Positions 9,469 to 17,765 of a stretch of DNA of 64,000 bases are shown in pieces. Both the position numbers and the translations under genes were made by a program. The stretch comes from Fibrobacter sp. (GTDB lineage Bacteria > Fibrobacterota > Fibrobacteria > Fibrobacterales > Fibrobacteraceae). Location of the stretch: positions 123,006 through 187,005 of the forward strand of contig JAKSIB010000003.1 of assembly GCA_024399065.1 (NCBI GenBank), given 5' to 3'. Under the pieces are notes generated by a model. The model did no database searches, was not told the origin of the DNA, and was given only the letters and a program-made list of their open reading frames with translations. How positions within the stretch are numbered: the first letter of the stretch is position 1; the number at the start of each line of letters is the position of its first letter.

Positions 9469-9501
9469 ACCACAAATCGCGACGAAATAAACCGATAAAA
9501 T

Positions 9502-10167
9502 ATGATGGACAATAACCTGTACGTATTCATAGAAGCGATGCAGAACACCTACGAGGCCGGCGGTGTGGTGATGCTGCCTATCCTTTTGTGCGGTGTTATC
9601 GGTTTCTATTTCCTGTACAGCGCTTGGTTCCGCATCGGTAGGGACTATTTCCGCAAGGATTCCGGCAAGGTAGTGGAACGCCTCCGTAAGGATTTGGAAA
9701 ATAGTACCAGCGGTCGCGCGAGAACAGCTCGCGGACGCCTCAAGAAACGCGGCGGTATTCTCGCTCGCGAATTGCACTTGGCTTTGAAAGTTGCTATTGA
9801 AACTCCTGCCGAATATGAAGACTATATGCAGGTGCGCATGATCAAGACTTTGCGCTACATGCAGCAGGGAAACCACATTGTATCTATGATGGCTGCTGCG
9901 GCGCCGCTCTTGGGTCTTTTGGGAACGGTGACAGGCATGGTCTCCACCTTTGATGTGATTACCTTGTACGGAAACCAGAATCCGGTCTTGATGGCAGACG
10001 GTATTTCTGAAGCCTTGATTTCTACCCAGAGTGGACTTTTGGTGGCTTTCCCGTTGACTCTTTTGAAACAGCGCCTTGATGAACGTATTGATATTTTGTC
10101 TCAGCAATTGCAGCTGGGCGCAACGGTTATAGAAAACTATATCTCCAATCGCCCGCCGATGAACTAG
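9502..10167 (+). CDS. exbB: ExbB-type biopolymer transport protein
   Basis: The 221-residue protein has the size and three-helix layout of ExbB: a first helix (VVMLPILLCGVIGFYFLYSA), a cytoplasmic loop (about 45-120), then the paired channel helices with APLLGLLGTVTGMVSTFDVI and a final SGLLVAFPLTLL. ExbB pentamers with ExbD form the inner-membrane channel that energises TonB. It lies between the long TtpC-like gene and ExbD, matching TonB2-type operons that carry two ExbB-family subunits. Confidence 0.9.
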   Translation: MMDNNLYVFIEAMQNTYEAGGVVMLPILLCGVIGFYFLYSAWFRIGRDYFRKDSGKVVERLRKDLENSTSGRARTARGRLKKRGGILARELHLALKVAIETPAEYEDYMQVRMIKTLRYMQQGNHIVSMMAAAAPLLGLLGTVTGMVSTFDVITLYGNQNPVLMADGISEALISTQSGLLVAFPLTLLKQRLDERIDILSQQLQLGATVIENYISNRPPMN

Positions 10168-10175
10168 AGGAAAAA

Positions 10176-10580
10176 ATGAATTTTAACTTACCGCAACGCA
10201 AGCAGAAAGATATGGGCATCGATATGGGCCCGCTGATGGACATCGTGTTCATCTTGCTTATCTTCTTTGTGGTGACCTCCAGCTTTACCCGTGAAACTGG
10301 TGTGGACGTGACCAAGCCGGAAGCCCAGAGTGCAAGCCAGCTGGAAAAGGAAAATATTCTAATTGCCATTACCCGCGAAGGCACGATTCATATTAACGAA
10401 CGTCAGGTGGACTTGGCTAGCCTTCAGGATATTCTCAAGCAGACTTTGGCAAAGACTCCGGATCGTGAAGCCGTCGTGATTGCGGATAAGGGCGCGGAAA
10501 CGGGCGTACTTGTTCAGGTAATTGATGCCTGCAATATGTCCGGTGTAAAGAAAGTTTCTATCGCAGCGCAGGCGGATTAA
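10176..10580 (+). CDS. exbD: ExbD-type biopolymer transport protein
   Basis: The 134-residue protein has a short cytoplasmic N-terminus, one membrane helix (MDIVFILLIFFVVTSSF) carrying the channel aspartate in PLMDIVFILLIFF, and a periplasmic domain. These are the defining features of ExbD/TolR. It starts after GAGGAAAAA and its stop overlaps the TonB start by one base (TAATG). Confidence 0.92.
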   Translation: MNFNLPQRKQKDMGIDMGPLMDIVFILLIFFVVTSSFTRETGVDVTKPEAQSASQLEKENILIAITREGTIHINERQVDLASLQDILKQTLAKTPDREAVVIADKGAETGVLVQVIDACNMSGVKKVSIAAQAD

Positions 10581-11245
10581 TGTCTATTGTAAAGGCCGTC
10601 ATCAAGGGAATTTTGAAAATCGTCAAGCGGTTCACGGTGCTTACCGTGGCGGTTTGCAGCAGCCTTCTGCTGGTGTTTTCCGTGACGATGGCCAACTTGT
10701 TCTTGAATGGAAAAATGTTCCATGAGAAAAAGTTTGTCAAGACTGAAGTGGCCGTGAAGAAAGTTGATGAAGTGGAAAAGAAGGTTGAAAAGAAGAAGCC
10801 TTCCCGCAAGCCCAATCGCCAGAAATCCAATTCCCGATCACCGAAGGCTGGCCCTCGCATGGCAATGAATTTGGGTGCTGTCGGTGGTACTGGTGGTGCA
10901 GCCATCAACGAAGAACTTGTGGCTGAATTCCGCGGTGGTAATTTCAGCACTGAAAATGGCGAAGTGGATAAAAAGCCGAGTGGTCGTAGCATGCCAAACT
11001 TCCAGGTGCCTGCCCAGATCCGCGATCGTGAAATTGACGCAATGCTTCGTCTGAGTTTCTGTGTGGATGCCAGTGGCCGCGCCTATGACATTCGTATTAT
11101 TGAGGAAACTCCTGCAGGAACAGGCCTTGCCCAGGCGGGTAAGGAAGCTCTTGCGAGAATGACTTTTGAACCTGCAGAAAAAGACGGCAAGGCGGTGCCG
11201 TTCTGCGGTATGGAACAACCGTTCGAGGTGAAGTTCCATGACTAG
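10580..11245 (+). CDS. tonB: TonB energy transducer
   Basis: The 221-residue protein has an N-terminal membrane anchor (about 15-40), a charged Lys/Glu-rich spacer (VEKKVEKKKPSRKPNRQK) in place of the usual Pro-rich one, and a C-terminal TonB domain (about 140-221) with LSFCVDASGRAYDIRI and ALARMTFEPAEKDGKAV. Two cysteines in the C-terminal domain are unusual for TonB and could form a disulphide. It is coupled to exbD (1-base overlap) and to the next gene (8-base overlap). Confidence 0.88.
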   Translation: MSIVKAVIKGILKIVKRFTVLTVAVCSSLLLVFSVTMANLFLNGKMFHEKKFVKTEVAVKKVDEVEKKVEKKKPSRKPNRQKSNSRSPKAGPRMAMNLGAVGGTGGAAINEELVAEFRGGNFSTENGEVDKKPSGRSMPNFQVPAQIRDREIDAMLRLSFCVDASGRAYDIRIIEETPAGTGLAQAGKEALARMTFEPAEKDGKAVPFCGMEQPFEVKFHD

Positions 11246-12317
11246 ATTTTGTGATGTCATTGCGAGGAGTGTAACGACGAAGCAATCAAAGCAATTCTTT
11301 GTTGCACTTGTTTTGACGCTGTTCTCCATTGCACCGGCATTTGCCGCTCAGCAGGCTGCAGATATTGTTGACCGTGCCAATAAACTTTACCGCGATGGCC
11401 GTTTTAAACAGGCTGTAATCCTTTACCGCAAGGCTCTTGAACGTGGAGCCGATCCTGTTGCTGTAAGTTTCAATATCGCTAACAGCTACTATCAAATGGA
11501 ACAGTATGCCGAGGCTGCCGCCAGTTACCGCAAGGCTGTGGATTTCTCCAGCGGAAAGTTCTCGCCTGCACTGTTCAATATGGCAAGCGTCTATTATCGC
11601 CTAAAGCAGTATCCGGAATGTGTAGCCGCATACCATCGCGCTCTTAAGCTGGAACCGGACAATGTTTCCGCATGGCTCTTCCTGGGCGAAGCCTACACCC
11701 GTACGGGCGACAAGGTGGGGGCCCTTCGTGCCATTGAAAAGGCTTACCAGCTGGACAAATCCGACATCAGTGTGGTGTATCAGCTTTCCGAAGCTAACAT
11801 CGCCATGGACGACTTTGATCGCGCCGTAGCGGTGATTCGCGAGGGCTACGCCAACCATCCCGAAGAGACCGATTTCCTTGTCTACCTGGGAGACGTTTAC
11901 AGACTGCATAAGGATTACGATCAGAGCGCGGGCGCGTACCGAGAGGCGCTTAGCATTCGTTCTGATGACGTGGCCACCATGTATAAACTTGCAGACGTTC
12001 TTGTAGAAGATGGCAAGAATTTTGTTGCCATGGACTTGTTGACTAATATTCTTTCCATCAAGCCTGATTTTGCAGATGCAGCCATCTTCCTGGGCAATCT
12101 TGCCTATGATGCTCATTTCTGGGAACGCTCCGAATCCGCCTATGAAATGGCCGCCAAGTCCGGTAGCCAGGAGGCGGTTTATGGCTTCAAGAACCTGGCC
12201 TTCGAAGCCCGTTCCCAGAAGCGTAATGAAGAAGCTCTCCGCATATTAGAAAAGGCCCAAGGTTTCTATCCCTCGGACCAGACTATTGAAGCAGAAATTT
12301 TGGAACTCCGCGACTAA
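11238..12317 (+). CDS. Periplasmic TPR protein of the TonB module
   Basis: A signal peptide (about residues 1-36) precedes roughly nine tetratricopeptide repeats, for example AVILYRKALERGADPVAVSF and AAYHRALKLEPDNVSAWLFL. TonB2-type operons commonly end with such a TPR gene. The start overlaps tonB by 8 bases. As in the long ExbB gene, the n-region of the signal peptide is encoded by a copy of the dispersed repeat (VIARSVTTKQS). A scaffold role in the TonB complex is inferred from position. Confidence 0.85.
   Translation: MTRFCDVIARSVTTKQSKQFFVALVLTLFSIAPAFAAQQAADIVDRANKLYRDGRFKQAVILYRKALERGADPVAVSFNIANSYYQMEQYAEAAASYRKAVDFSSGKFSPALFNMASVYYRLKQYPECVAAYHRALKLEPDNVSAWLFLGEAYTRTGDKVGALRAIEKAYQLDKSDISVVYQLSEANIAMDDFDRAVAVIREGYANHPEETDFLVYLGDVYRLHKDYDQSAGAYREALSIRSDDVATMYKLADVLVEDGKNFVAMDLLTNILSIKPDFADAAIFLGNLAYDAHFWERSESAYEMAAKSGSQEAVYGFKNLAFEARSQKRNEEALRILEKAQGFYPSDQTIEAEILELRD
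11256..11287 (+). repeat. Dispersed repeat GTCATTGCGAGG...GCAATC, copy 3 (32 bp)
   Basis: The copy reads GTCATTGCGAGG, AGTGTAA, CGACGAAGCAATC. It begins at codon 7 of the TPR gene and is translated as VIARSVTTKQS, a peptide form typical of this widespread small repeat. Confidence 0.85.
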
Positions 12318-12337
12318 AGAATAAAAATCGGTGTGGC

Positions 12338-13399
12338 TTATTTCTGGTAGGCCACAACCTGGTTTCTGCCGTTGTTCTTGGCGGTGTAAAGAGCCTTATC
12401 GGCGCTATCAATCACAAGCTTGTAATCCTTGCCGTCGTACTTTGCAACGCCTGCAGAAATGGTAATGGGGCAAATGCCTTGGTCAAAGTGTTGTACCTTC
12501 CTGCGGATGGATTCCACGGTGGCCACTGCTGCGCCCAGCTCTGTATTGGGCATGAGGAGGATAAATTCTTCACCGCCCCAGCGGATAAATACGTCGGTAT
12601 CTGTCTTTGATTCCAGGACGATGTTTGCAAAGTCCTTGAGGACGATATCGCCCTTGGCATGGCCGTACTGGTCGTTCACCTGTTTAAACAAGTCGATGTC
12701 AAACATGGCGACACAAAGAGGCTGACGATACTTTTCCTTGAATTCCGTGGAATCGGGCTTGAGAAGATCCTTGGTGATGTTTCTGCTGTGAGCGCCGGTG
12801 AGTGCGTCAAACATGGAAATGTACTGGAGCTTTTTCGTAGTTTGATAGTGCTTGACGTAGAGATTCTGCATTACGAAGTGGGCAAGGCAGATGGCTGCCC
12901 AGCAGGGAATGTTCAGGGACAGCAGCAAGTCGATGTTGGGATAATGTATAAACGGGTGCGTCAGCAGAATGGTGACGATATGCAGGGTTTGCATAGGTAC
13001 GGCCATTGTCCAGGGGAATGCGAAGTTCACAGCAAAGAACGCCAATTGCAAAACAATGCTTCCTTCCGAAAAATGGGTCTTGTCCGGGAGGTAGTAAACG
13101 GACCACATGGTACACCAAATACAACAGTGAATCACGAAGTAGGTGGCATACCCCATGATTTTATAATTCTTTGTCTTCCTGCTGAGAAGAATAAAGGCTG
13201 TCATGGGAATAAGGGGCGTAAGTCTTGCAGGGAGGGTTTCCCAGGCGAAGCGTCCACCGAACAACTGGCAATCGGAAACGAAATAGGAAAGTGTTCCTAC
13301 GGCTGCAAAAATGACAGCCCAAAAAGAAAAGCGTCTATAGAATTCGAACTTGGACTGGTAAAAGTCTTGTGCATCAATATCTTTTGGCAATATTCTCAT
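12338..13399 (-). CDS. Membrane-bound diguanylate cyclase (GGDEF)
   Basis: Starting at the ATG at 13399 the protein has 353 residues: about six membrane segments in the first 175 residues, then a GGDEF domain (about 195-350) with SMFDALTGAHSRN and the active-site motif RWGGEEF, so it should make c-di-GMP. A longer frame reaches 13477, but a promoter-like TTATTTTCTACAT lies only a few bases before the 13399 ATG, so I prefer the shorter form. No obvious inhibitory RxxD site is visible. The N-terminal domain resembles no sensor I can name. Confidence 0.82.
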   Translation of the reverse strand: MRILPKDIDAQDFYQSKFEFYRRFSFWAVIFAAVGTLSYFVSDCQLFGGRFAWETLPARLTPLIPMTAFILLSRKTKNYKIMGYATYFVIHCCIWCTMWSVYYLPDKTHFSEGSIVLQLAFFAVNFAFPWTMAVPMQTLHIVTILLTHPFIHYPNIDLLLSLNIPCWAAICLAHFVMQNLYVKHYQTTKKLQYISMFDALTGAHSRNITKDLLKPDSTEFKEKYRQPLCVAMFDIDLFKQVNDQYGHAKGDIVLKDFANIVLESKTDTDVFIRWGGEEFILLMPNTELGAAVATVESIRRKVQHFDQGICPITISAGVAKYDGKDYKLVIDSADKALYTAKNNGRNQVVAYQK

Positions 13400-13413
13400 T
13401 GATGTAGAAAATA
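13400..13413 (-). promoter_or_regulatory. Promoter-like TTATTTTCTACAT next to the start codon
   Basis: On the minus strand TTATTTTCTACATCA directly precedes the ATG of the diguanylate cyclase gene. It is nearly identical to the element before the TonB receptor. If it is a -10 box the transcript would be almost leaderless. Confidence 0.35.
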
Positions 13414-13489
13414 ACATTACAATTGCGTTTTGGGCTGCAAAAAGTTTCACAAGGGCGAAAAGTTTGCGTTTTCGCACGTTTTTACAAGA

Positions 13490-13514
13490 AAAACACCCGA
13501 AATTCGGGTGTTTT
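13490..13514 (-). terminator. Terminator after the DHH phosphoesterase gene
   Basis: AAAACACCCGAA pairs perfectly with TTCGGGTGTTTT. It lies 28 bases beyond the stop of the minus-strand phosphoesterase gene. Confidence 0.8.
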
Positions 13515-13541
13515 CTGCAATTTTCCGCAATTTAGCCGGAT

Positions 13542-14486
13542 TTAGATTTGCTTGTTGACCAGTTCCACGATTTTTTCGATGGCCGCTTCCGGAGCAAGTT
13601 CGGTATCTCCGCCTGCTGCGCGTACGTGGCCGCCACCGCCAAATTCCTTGACCACGGCGTTGACATCGACATAGTAGTTGGATCGCATGCTGATCTTGTA
13701 CTTTCCATTGACGGGGTACAGGAATACGGTGACTTCGGTACCGCTGACTTCGCGAAGGGTGTCTACGACGGTTCCCATTTCCACAGGGAGAACGCCGTAA
13801 CGTTCCATGTCTTCGGTGGTGACATAGGAATAGACCAGTTTGCCGTCCAGGGCAAGCTTGCTCTTTTCAAGGGCAAAACCCGTCATGAGGGTTTGCTTGT
13901 AGGTGCGGGTGTAGTAGGTTTCGTTGACGATTTTTGCAAAATCGCAACCCTTGTCGATAAAGTCGCCTACGGCGTTCATGGTGCGCTTGCTGGTGCAGCT
14001 GAACTTGAATGCGCCAGTGTCGTGGACTATGCCCAGGTACAAACTGTTGGCGGTGTTCTTGCTGACCTTTTCCTTGTCAAGCTGGTAGAACAAAACTTCG
14101 CTGGCAGAACTTGCTTCGGGCTCCACAATGTTCACGTTGCAAAGGTTCTGCGGGTTGCTAATGTGATGGTCAACGTTGCAGGTGAACTTTGCCTTCTTGA
14201 AACATTCCACACCGTTTGCGCCAACACGTTCAAAGGAGGGTGTGTCCATCAAAAATGCCAGGTCTACTTCGCGGCCGTCATATTCGTGAATTACCTTGTC
14301 TGCACCGTTGATGAGCTTGTAACTATCAGGGAATTTTTCGATGAATACGGTGACGTCAATTTCCGTGTAGTTGTCCTTGATGTAGTTGTAGATTCCCAGG
14401 GTGGAACCTGCGCAGTCGCCATCGGGGCGAACGTGTCCGAAAATGGCGACAGTCTTTGCCTTGCCAAGCATTTCATCTATAGTCAT
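13542..14486 (-). CDS. nrnA: DHH-family phosphoesterase, NrnA-like oligoribonuclease/pAp phosphatase
   Basis: The 314-residue size and motifs fit NrnA: an N-terminal DHH domain with FGHVRPDGDCAGS, DLAFLMDTPS and the VDHHISN motif, and a C-terminal DHHA1 domain with the glycine-rich FGGGGHVRAAGG. NrnA enzymes degrade short RNAs (nanoRNA) and dephosphorylate 3'-phosphoadenosine 5'-phosphate in the cytoplasm. It is transcribed alone, ending in the hairpin at 13490. Confidence 0.85.
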   Translation of the reverse strand: MTIDEMLGKAKTVAIFGHVRPDGDCAGSTLGIYNYIKDNYTEIDVTVFIEKFPDSYKLINGADKVIHEYDGREVDLAFLMDTPSFERVGANGVECFKKAKFTCNVDHHISNPQNLCNVNIVEPEASSASEVLFYQLDKEKVSKNTANSLYLGIVHDTGAFKFSCTSKRTMNAVGDFIDKGCDFAKIVNETYYTRTYKQTLMTGFALEKSKLALDGKLVYSYVTTEDMERYGVLPVEMGTVVDTLREVSGTEVTVFLYPVNGKYKISMRSNYYVDVNAVVKEFGGGGHVRAAGGDTELAPEAAIEKIVELVNKQI

Positions 14487-14586
14487 AATAACCTTCTTAT
14501 TTTCGCCCTAAAGATAAAAAAATGCGGACCATTATAATCCGGGATTTTTTTTTTTGTATTTTCTTGGAAACAATAGTGAGTGATTT

Positions 14587-15654
14587 ATGGTAACTGCGAT
14601 TATTTTCTCGATTATTTTTGCGTTGGGTAATGCCGGTGTTCTTTTCTTGAGTCAGAAATGTTTTGGCCGTTTGCCTCAGGGTGAACGCTTAGAGCGAATC
14701 AAGCAATCTCCCAATTACGATGGCAAGCAGTTTAAAAGTCTGGATTCCACTGTCAATATTGTTTATGAAAAAAGCAAACTTCAAGTGTGGAAGGAATTCT
14801 TGTTTGGTGATGGCACCAATGTTCAGTTGGCTCCCGATGACTCGTTGCAGGTTATTCGCACAGACTTGAAGTCTCTTCCCAAGGACAAGGATTGGCTTGT
14901 GTGGTTTGGCCATTCCAGCTACTTGATGAATTTATCTGGAAAGACGTTTCTGGTGGACCCGATTCTTTATGCGGGCTCCCCGGTAAGTTTTGTGAACAAG
15001 ATGTTCAAGGGTACCGATGTCTACAAGCCCAAGGATTTCCCGGATATTGATTACTTGGTGATCAGTCATGACCATTGGGATCATTTGGATTACGAAGCCG
15101 TGGTGGAATTGGAAGCTCGTGTGGGCAAGGTGATTCTTGGCCTGGGTGTGGGCGAACATTTTGAATACTGGGGCTATCCTAAGGAAAAACTGATTGAATT
15201 GGATTGGTGGGATAAGTCTAGTCTTGGAGTTGAGAACTTTGAAGTAACGGCAACACCAGCCCGCCATTTTTCCGGACGCGATTTGCATCAAAACAAAACT
15301 CTTTGGTGTTCCTATGCTCTGAAAACACCAAAACGTACTGTTTGGATTGGTGGTGACTCTGGCTATGGAAAGCACTTTGCCATGATAGGAGAAAAGTTCA
15401 CGGACATTGACCTAGCCATTATGGAAAATGGTCAGTACAACAAGGACTGGGAATTTGTGCACACGATGCCTGAATACCTTGGAAAGGAAATGGTGGAGCT
15501 GAATGCAAAACGTTACTTGACTGTTCATCATTCCCGTTTCGCTCTTTCAAAACATGATTATCGCGAGCCCCTTGAAAATGCGAAGCGCGCGGCCCAGGAA
15601 TCCGGCAAGCCGGTGCTGATGCCGCAAATGGGCGAGGTCGTGTACCTGGAATAA
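14587..15654 (+). CDS. MBL-fold metallo-hydrolase (UlaG/NAPE-PLD-like)
   Basis: A single N-terminal membrane segment (about 1-23) is followed by a beta-lactamase fold. The metal site is visible as SHDHWDHLD, with FGHSSYLMNLSGKTFLVDP before it and ATPARHFSGRDLHQN and IGGDSGYG after it. This arrangement matches membrane-anchored members of the UlaG/N-acylphosphatidylethanolamine phospholipase D-like group. The substrate is not known; a phospholipid or phosphodiester is possible. A terminator at 15677 ends the unit. Confidence 0.8.
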   Translation: MVTAIIFSIIFALGNAGVLFLSQKCFGRLPQGERLERIKQSPNYDGKQFKSLDSTVNIVYEKSKLQVWKEFLFGDGTNVQLAPDDSLQVIRTDLKSLPKDKDWLVWFGHSSYLMNLSGKTFLVDPILYAGSPVSFVNKMFKGTDVYKPKDFPDIDYLVISHDHWDHLDYEAVVELEARVGKVILGLGVGEHFEYWGYPKEKLIELDWWDKSSLGVENFEVTATPARHFSGRDLHQNKTLWCSYALKTPKRTVWIGGDSGYGKHFAMIGEKFTDIDLAIMENGQYNKDWEFVHTMPEYLGKEMVELNAKRYLTVHHSRFALSKHDYREPLENAKRAAQESGKPVLMPQMGEVVYLE

Positions 15655-15676
15655 AAAGAAACGTATTGTTTAATAT

Positions 15677-15706
15677 CACCCCCGACAAAACGGGGGCGTT
15701 CTTTTT
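15677..15706 (+). terminator. Rho-independent terminator
   Basis: CCCCCG/CGGGGG stem followed by TTCTTTTT, after the metallo-hydrolase gene. Confidence 0.85.
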
Positions 15707-15752
15707 GCGAGAGTTTGTTATTTTGTATCTGTAAAAACAAAAAGGATTACGT

Positions 15753-17093
15753 ATGTCTAAATTGATGCGTTCTATTTCGGGTATCCGCGGTATTGTTGGC
15801 GATACTCTCACCCCGCAAGTTTTGCAGAGCCACGTTCGTGCATTTATTGAAATTACCAAGGCCAAGCGAATCGTAATCGGTCGTGATAGTCGCCCCACTG
15901 GTGATGCTATTGTGCAGTTTGTTTCTGGCGTATGCCGCCTGGCCGGTGTGGATGTCGTTGACGTTGGCCTCAGCACTACTCCTTCTGTGGAAATTCTTAC
16001 CACCGAAATGAAGGCCGATGCTGGCATTATCATTACCGCTAGCCACAATCCGTTGGAATGGAATGCTTTGAAGTTCCTGAACAACAAGGGCCTTTTCCTG
16101 GGTCCCGATGACGTGAAGAAACTTTTTGAATTGGCTGACGCAAACCAGTTCGATTATCCTGACTACCGCACCATGGGTAAGTACGAAGTGACCCCCGATG
16201 CCGATGGCGTTCATATTGATGGAACCTTGAAGATCCCGTTTGTGGATGTGGAAGCCATTCGAGCCAAGAAGTTCAAGGTGGCTGTGGATGCTGTGAATGG
16301 CGCTGGCTCCTACATTGTGCCCCGTCTCTTGGAACAGCTGGGTTGTGAAGTGGTTCGTATCCATTGCGAACCCAACGGCACATTCCCTCGCGGTGCAGAA
16401 CCTATTCCTGAAAACCTCACTGACCTCCGTACCGCTGTAAAGGCAAACGGCTGTGCCGTGGGCTTTGCTGTTGACCCGGACGCAGACCGCTGCGCTCTCG
16501 TGGATGGTCTCGGTCAGAGCATCGGTGAAGAATACACCCTCGCCATTGCTACCGAAGAAGTCCTTTCCCAGAAGAAGGGTTCCGTTTGCGTTAACTTGTC
16601 TACAAGCCGCATGAACGAAGATGTTGCTGCCAAGTACGGTTGCGAATTCAGCCGTGCCAAGGTGGGTGAAATCAACGTTAGCCTCCAGATGATTGAAAAC
16701 GGTTGCGTTATCGGTGGTGAAGGTAACGGCGGTGTGATTCTGCCGGCACTCCACTACGGTCGCGACTCCCTGGTGGCTGCAGCCCTCGTCCTCAGCTGGA
16801 TGGCACATCACGATGGCGGTCCGGAAAAGTTCGTTGCAGAAAATCCGTCCTACGCCATGCCCAAGAAGAAGTTTGAACTTGGCAACAAGAGCGTTGCTGA
16901 AATTCTCCCCAAGGTCAAGGCCGAATTTGCTGGCTGGACCATGGATGAACGCGACGGCCTCTGGCTTGGTTCTGAAAAGTCCTGGGTCCATGTCCGGGCA
17001 AGCAATACCGAACCTGTGATCCGCGTGATTGCCGAAGCCCCCACCGCAGAAGAAGCCGAAGCTCTCTGCTCCAAGGTGGAAAAACTTATTTAA
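15753..17093 (+). CDS. glmM: Phosphoglucosamine/phosphomannomutase family enzyme
   Basis: The 446-residue enzyme has all alpha-D-phosphohexomutase signatures: the N-terminal SISGIRGIVGDTLTP, the phosphoserine loop ITASHNPLEWN, the metal loop DPDADRCALVD, the sugar loop GEGNGGVI, and the C-terminal phosphate-binding VRASNTEPVIRVI. The family converts hexose 1- and 6-phosphates; this variant is usually annotated phosphoglucosamine mutase (UDP-GlcNAc synthesis for cell wall), although a phosphomannomutase or phosphoglucomutase activity cannot be excluded from sequence. It is flanked by two terminators, so it is a single-gene unit. Confidence 0.82.
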   Translation: MSKLMRSISGIRGIVGDTLTPQVLQSHVRAFIEITKAKRIVIGRDSRPTGDAIVQFVSGVCRLAGVDVVDVGLSTTPSVEILTTEMKADAGIIITASHNPLEWNALKFLNNKGLFLGPDDVKKLFELADANQFDYPDYRTMGKYEVTPDADGVHIDGTLKIPFVDVEAIRAKKFKVAVDAVNGAGSYIVPRLLEQLGCEVVRIHCEPNGTFPRGAEPIPENLTDLRTAVKANGCAVGFAVDPDADRCALVDGLGQSIGEEYTLAIATEEVLSQKKGSVCVNLSTSRMNEDVAAKYGCEFSRAKVGEINVSLQMIENGCVIGGEGNGGVILPALHYGRDSLVAAALVLSWMAHHDGGPEKFVAENPSYAMPKKKFELGNKSVAEILPKVKAEFAGWTMDERDGLWLGSEKSWVHVRASNTEPVIRVIAEAPTAEEAEALCSKVEKLI

Positions 17094-17115
17094 TCAACGA
17101 AAAATATTTGAAAAA

Positions 17116-17149
17116 AGACGACTGTCATATTTTGGCAGTCGATTTTTTT
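17116..17149 (+). terminator. Rho-independent terminator
   Basis: CGACTG/CAGTCG stem with a seven-T run after the phosphomutase gene. Confidence 0.8.
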
Positions 17150-17202
17150 ATGCTTATGCAAGTAACAACCATTGTATTAATATCTAAAAAAGCGAGGCAT
17201 GT

Positions 17203-17562
17203 ATGGTTGATTTGAGTAACGAAATGAACTTTTTAGAAGTTGTTGATTTATGCAAGGTATTGGCTGATTTAACTCGCTTTTGCATTGTGAACTTGCTGAA
17301 TAAACGAGATATGTATACCTACGAAATCCAGCAGGAACTCGATATCTATGATGAAGATGTGAAGTTAAGGACCCTGTCCAAGCATTTGAGAATCATGGAA
17401 CAGGCTGGCCTTGTACATTCTACCACAAGTTGGACTCATAAGAAATATTCTTTGGATCGCAATCAAATTAAGCAATTCGTTGAATATTTCAGAAAGGAGG
17501 TCGAACCTAGTGAAATAAAGGGTAAAGTGGGAATGTTAGAATTTCCGGGGATCGCTGTATAA
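17203..17562 (+). CDS. ArsR-like winged-helix regulator
   Basis: The 119-residue protein has an ArsR-type helix-turn-helix: LCKVLADLTRFCIVNLL, then TLSKHLRIMEQAGLV and a wing at STTSWTHKKYSLD. No metal-binding cysteine motif of the ArsR/SmtB type (ELCVCDL) is present, so it probably senses something other than a thiol-bound metal, or a protein partner. It stands alone; the 200 bases after it contain the paired GTTAAC repeats described separately, which could be an operator. The target genes are unknown. Confidence 0.75.
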   Translation: MVDLSNEMNFLEVVDLCKVLADLTRFCIVNLLNKRDMYTYEIQQELDIYDEDVKLRTLSKHLRIMEQAGLVHSTTSWTHKKYSLDRNQIKQFVEYFRKEVEPSEIKGKVGMLEFPGIAV

Positions 17563-17605
17563 CGAAGAAGTTTGACGAAATGAATGCCCGCAATGTTGTT
17601 TTCAG

Positions 17606-17688
17606 CGCTTGTTAACGTTTTGGTTAACTAAGAATTGCGAAATTTCTTTGTTTTGACGGTTGTTTGTTAACGATTTGGTTAACAAGCG
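17606..17688. repeat. Paired GTTAAC...GTTAAC elements in an 83-bp inverted arrangement
   Basis: GTTAACGTTTTGGTTAAC (17611-17628) is repeated as GTTAACGATTTGGTTAAC (17666-17683). The outer edges form an 11-bp perfect inverted repeat, CGCTTGTTAAC (17606) and GTTAACAAGCG (17678). It lies between the ArsR-like gene and the esterase terminator. An operator or a structured RNA are both possible. Confidence 0.7.
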
Positions 17689-17743
17689 AAAAAAATAAAA
17701 ATCCCTGCGGGGTATATTGCGCGTTGACGCAAACCGCAGGGAT
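17689..17743 (-). terminator. Terminator of the esterase gene
   Basis: ATCCCTGCGG pairs with CCGCAGGGAT around a 23-base loop; on the minus strand it is followed by a T-rich tract. Confidence 0.75.
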
Positions 17744-17765
17744 CAAGGTGTGCTAGAGAGAAAAT

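Noticed and set aside
7912..10107. A 731-codon minus-strand open frame
   Set aside because: Antisense to the two ExbB-family genes with clear membrane and channel motifs on the plus strand.
13400..13477. Longer N-terminus for the diguanylate cyclase
   Set aside because: The extra 26 codons cover a promoter-like TTATTTTCTACAT next to the 13399 ATG. Not fully excluded.
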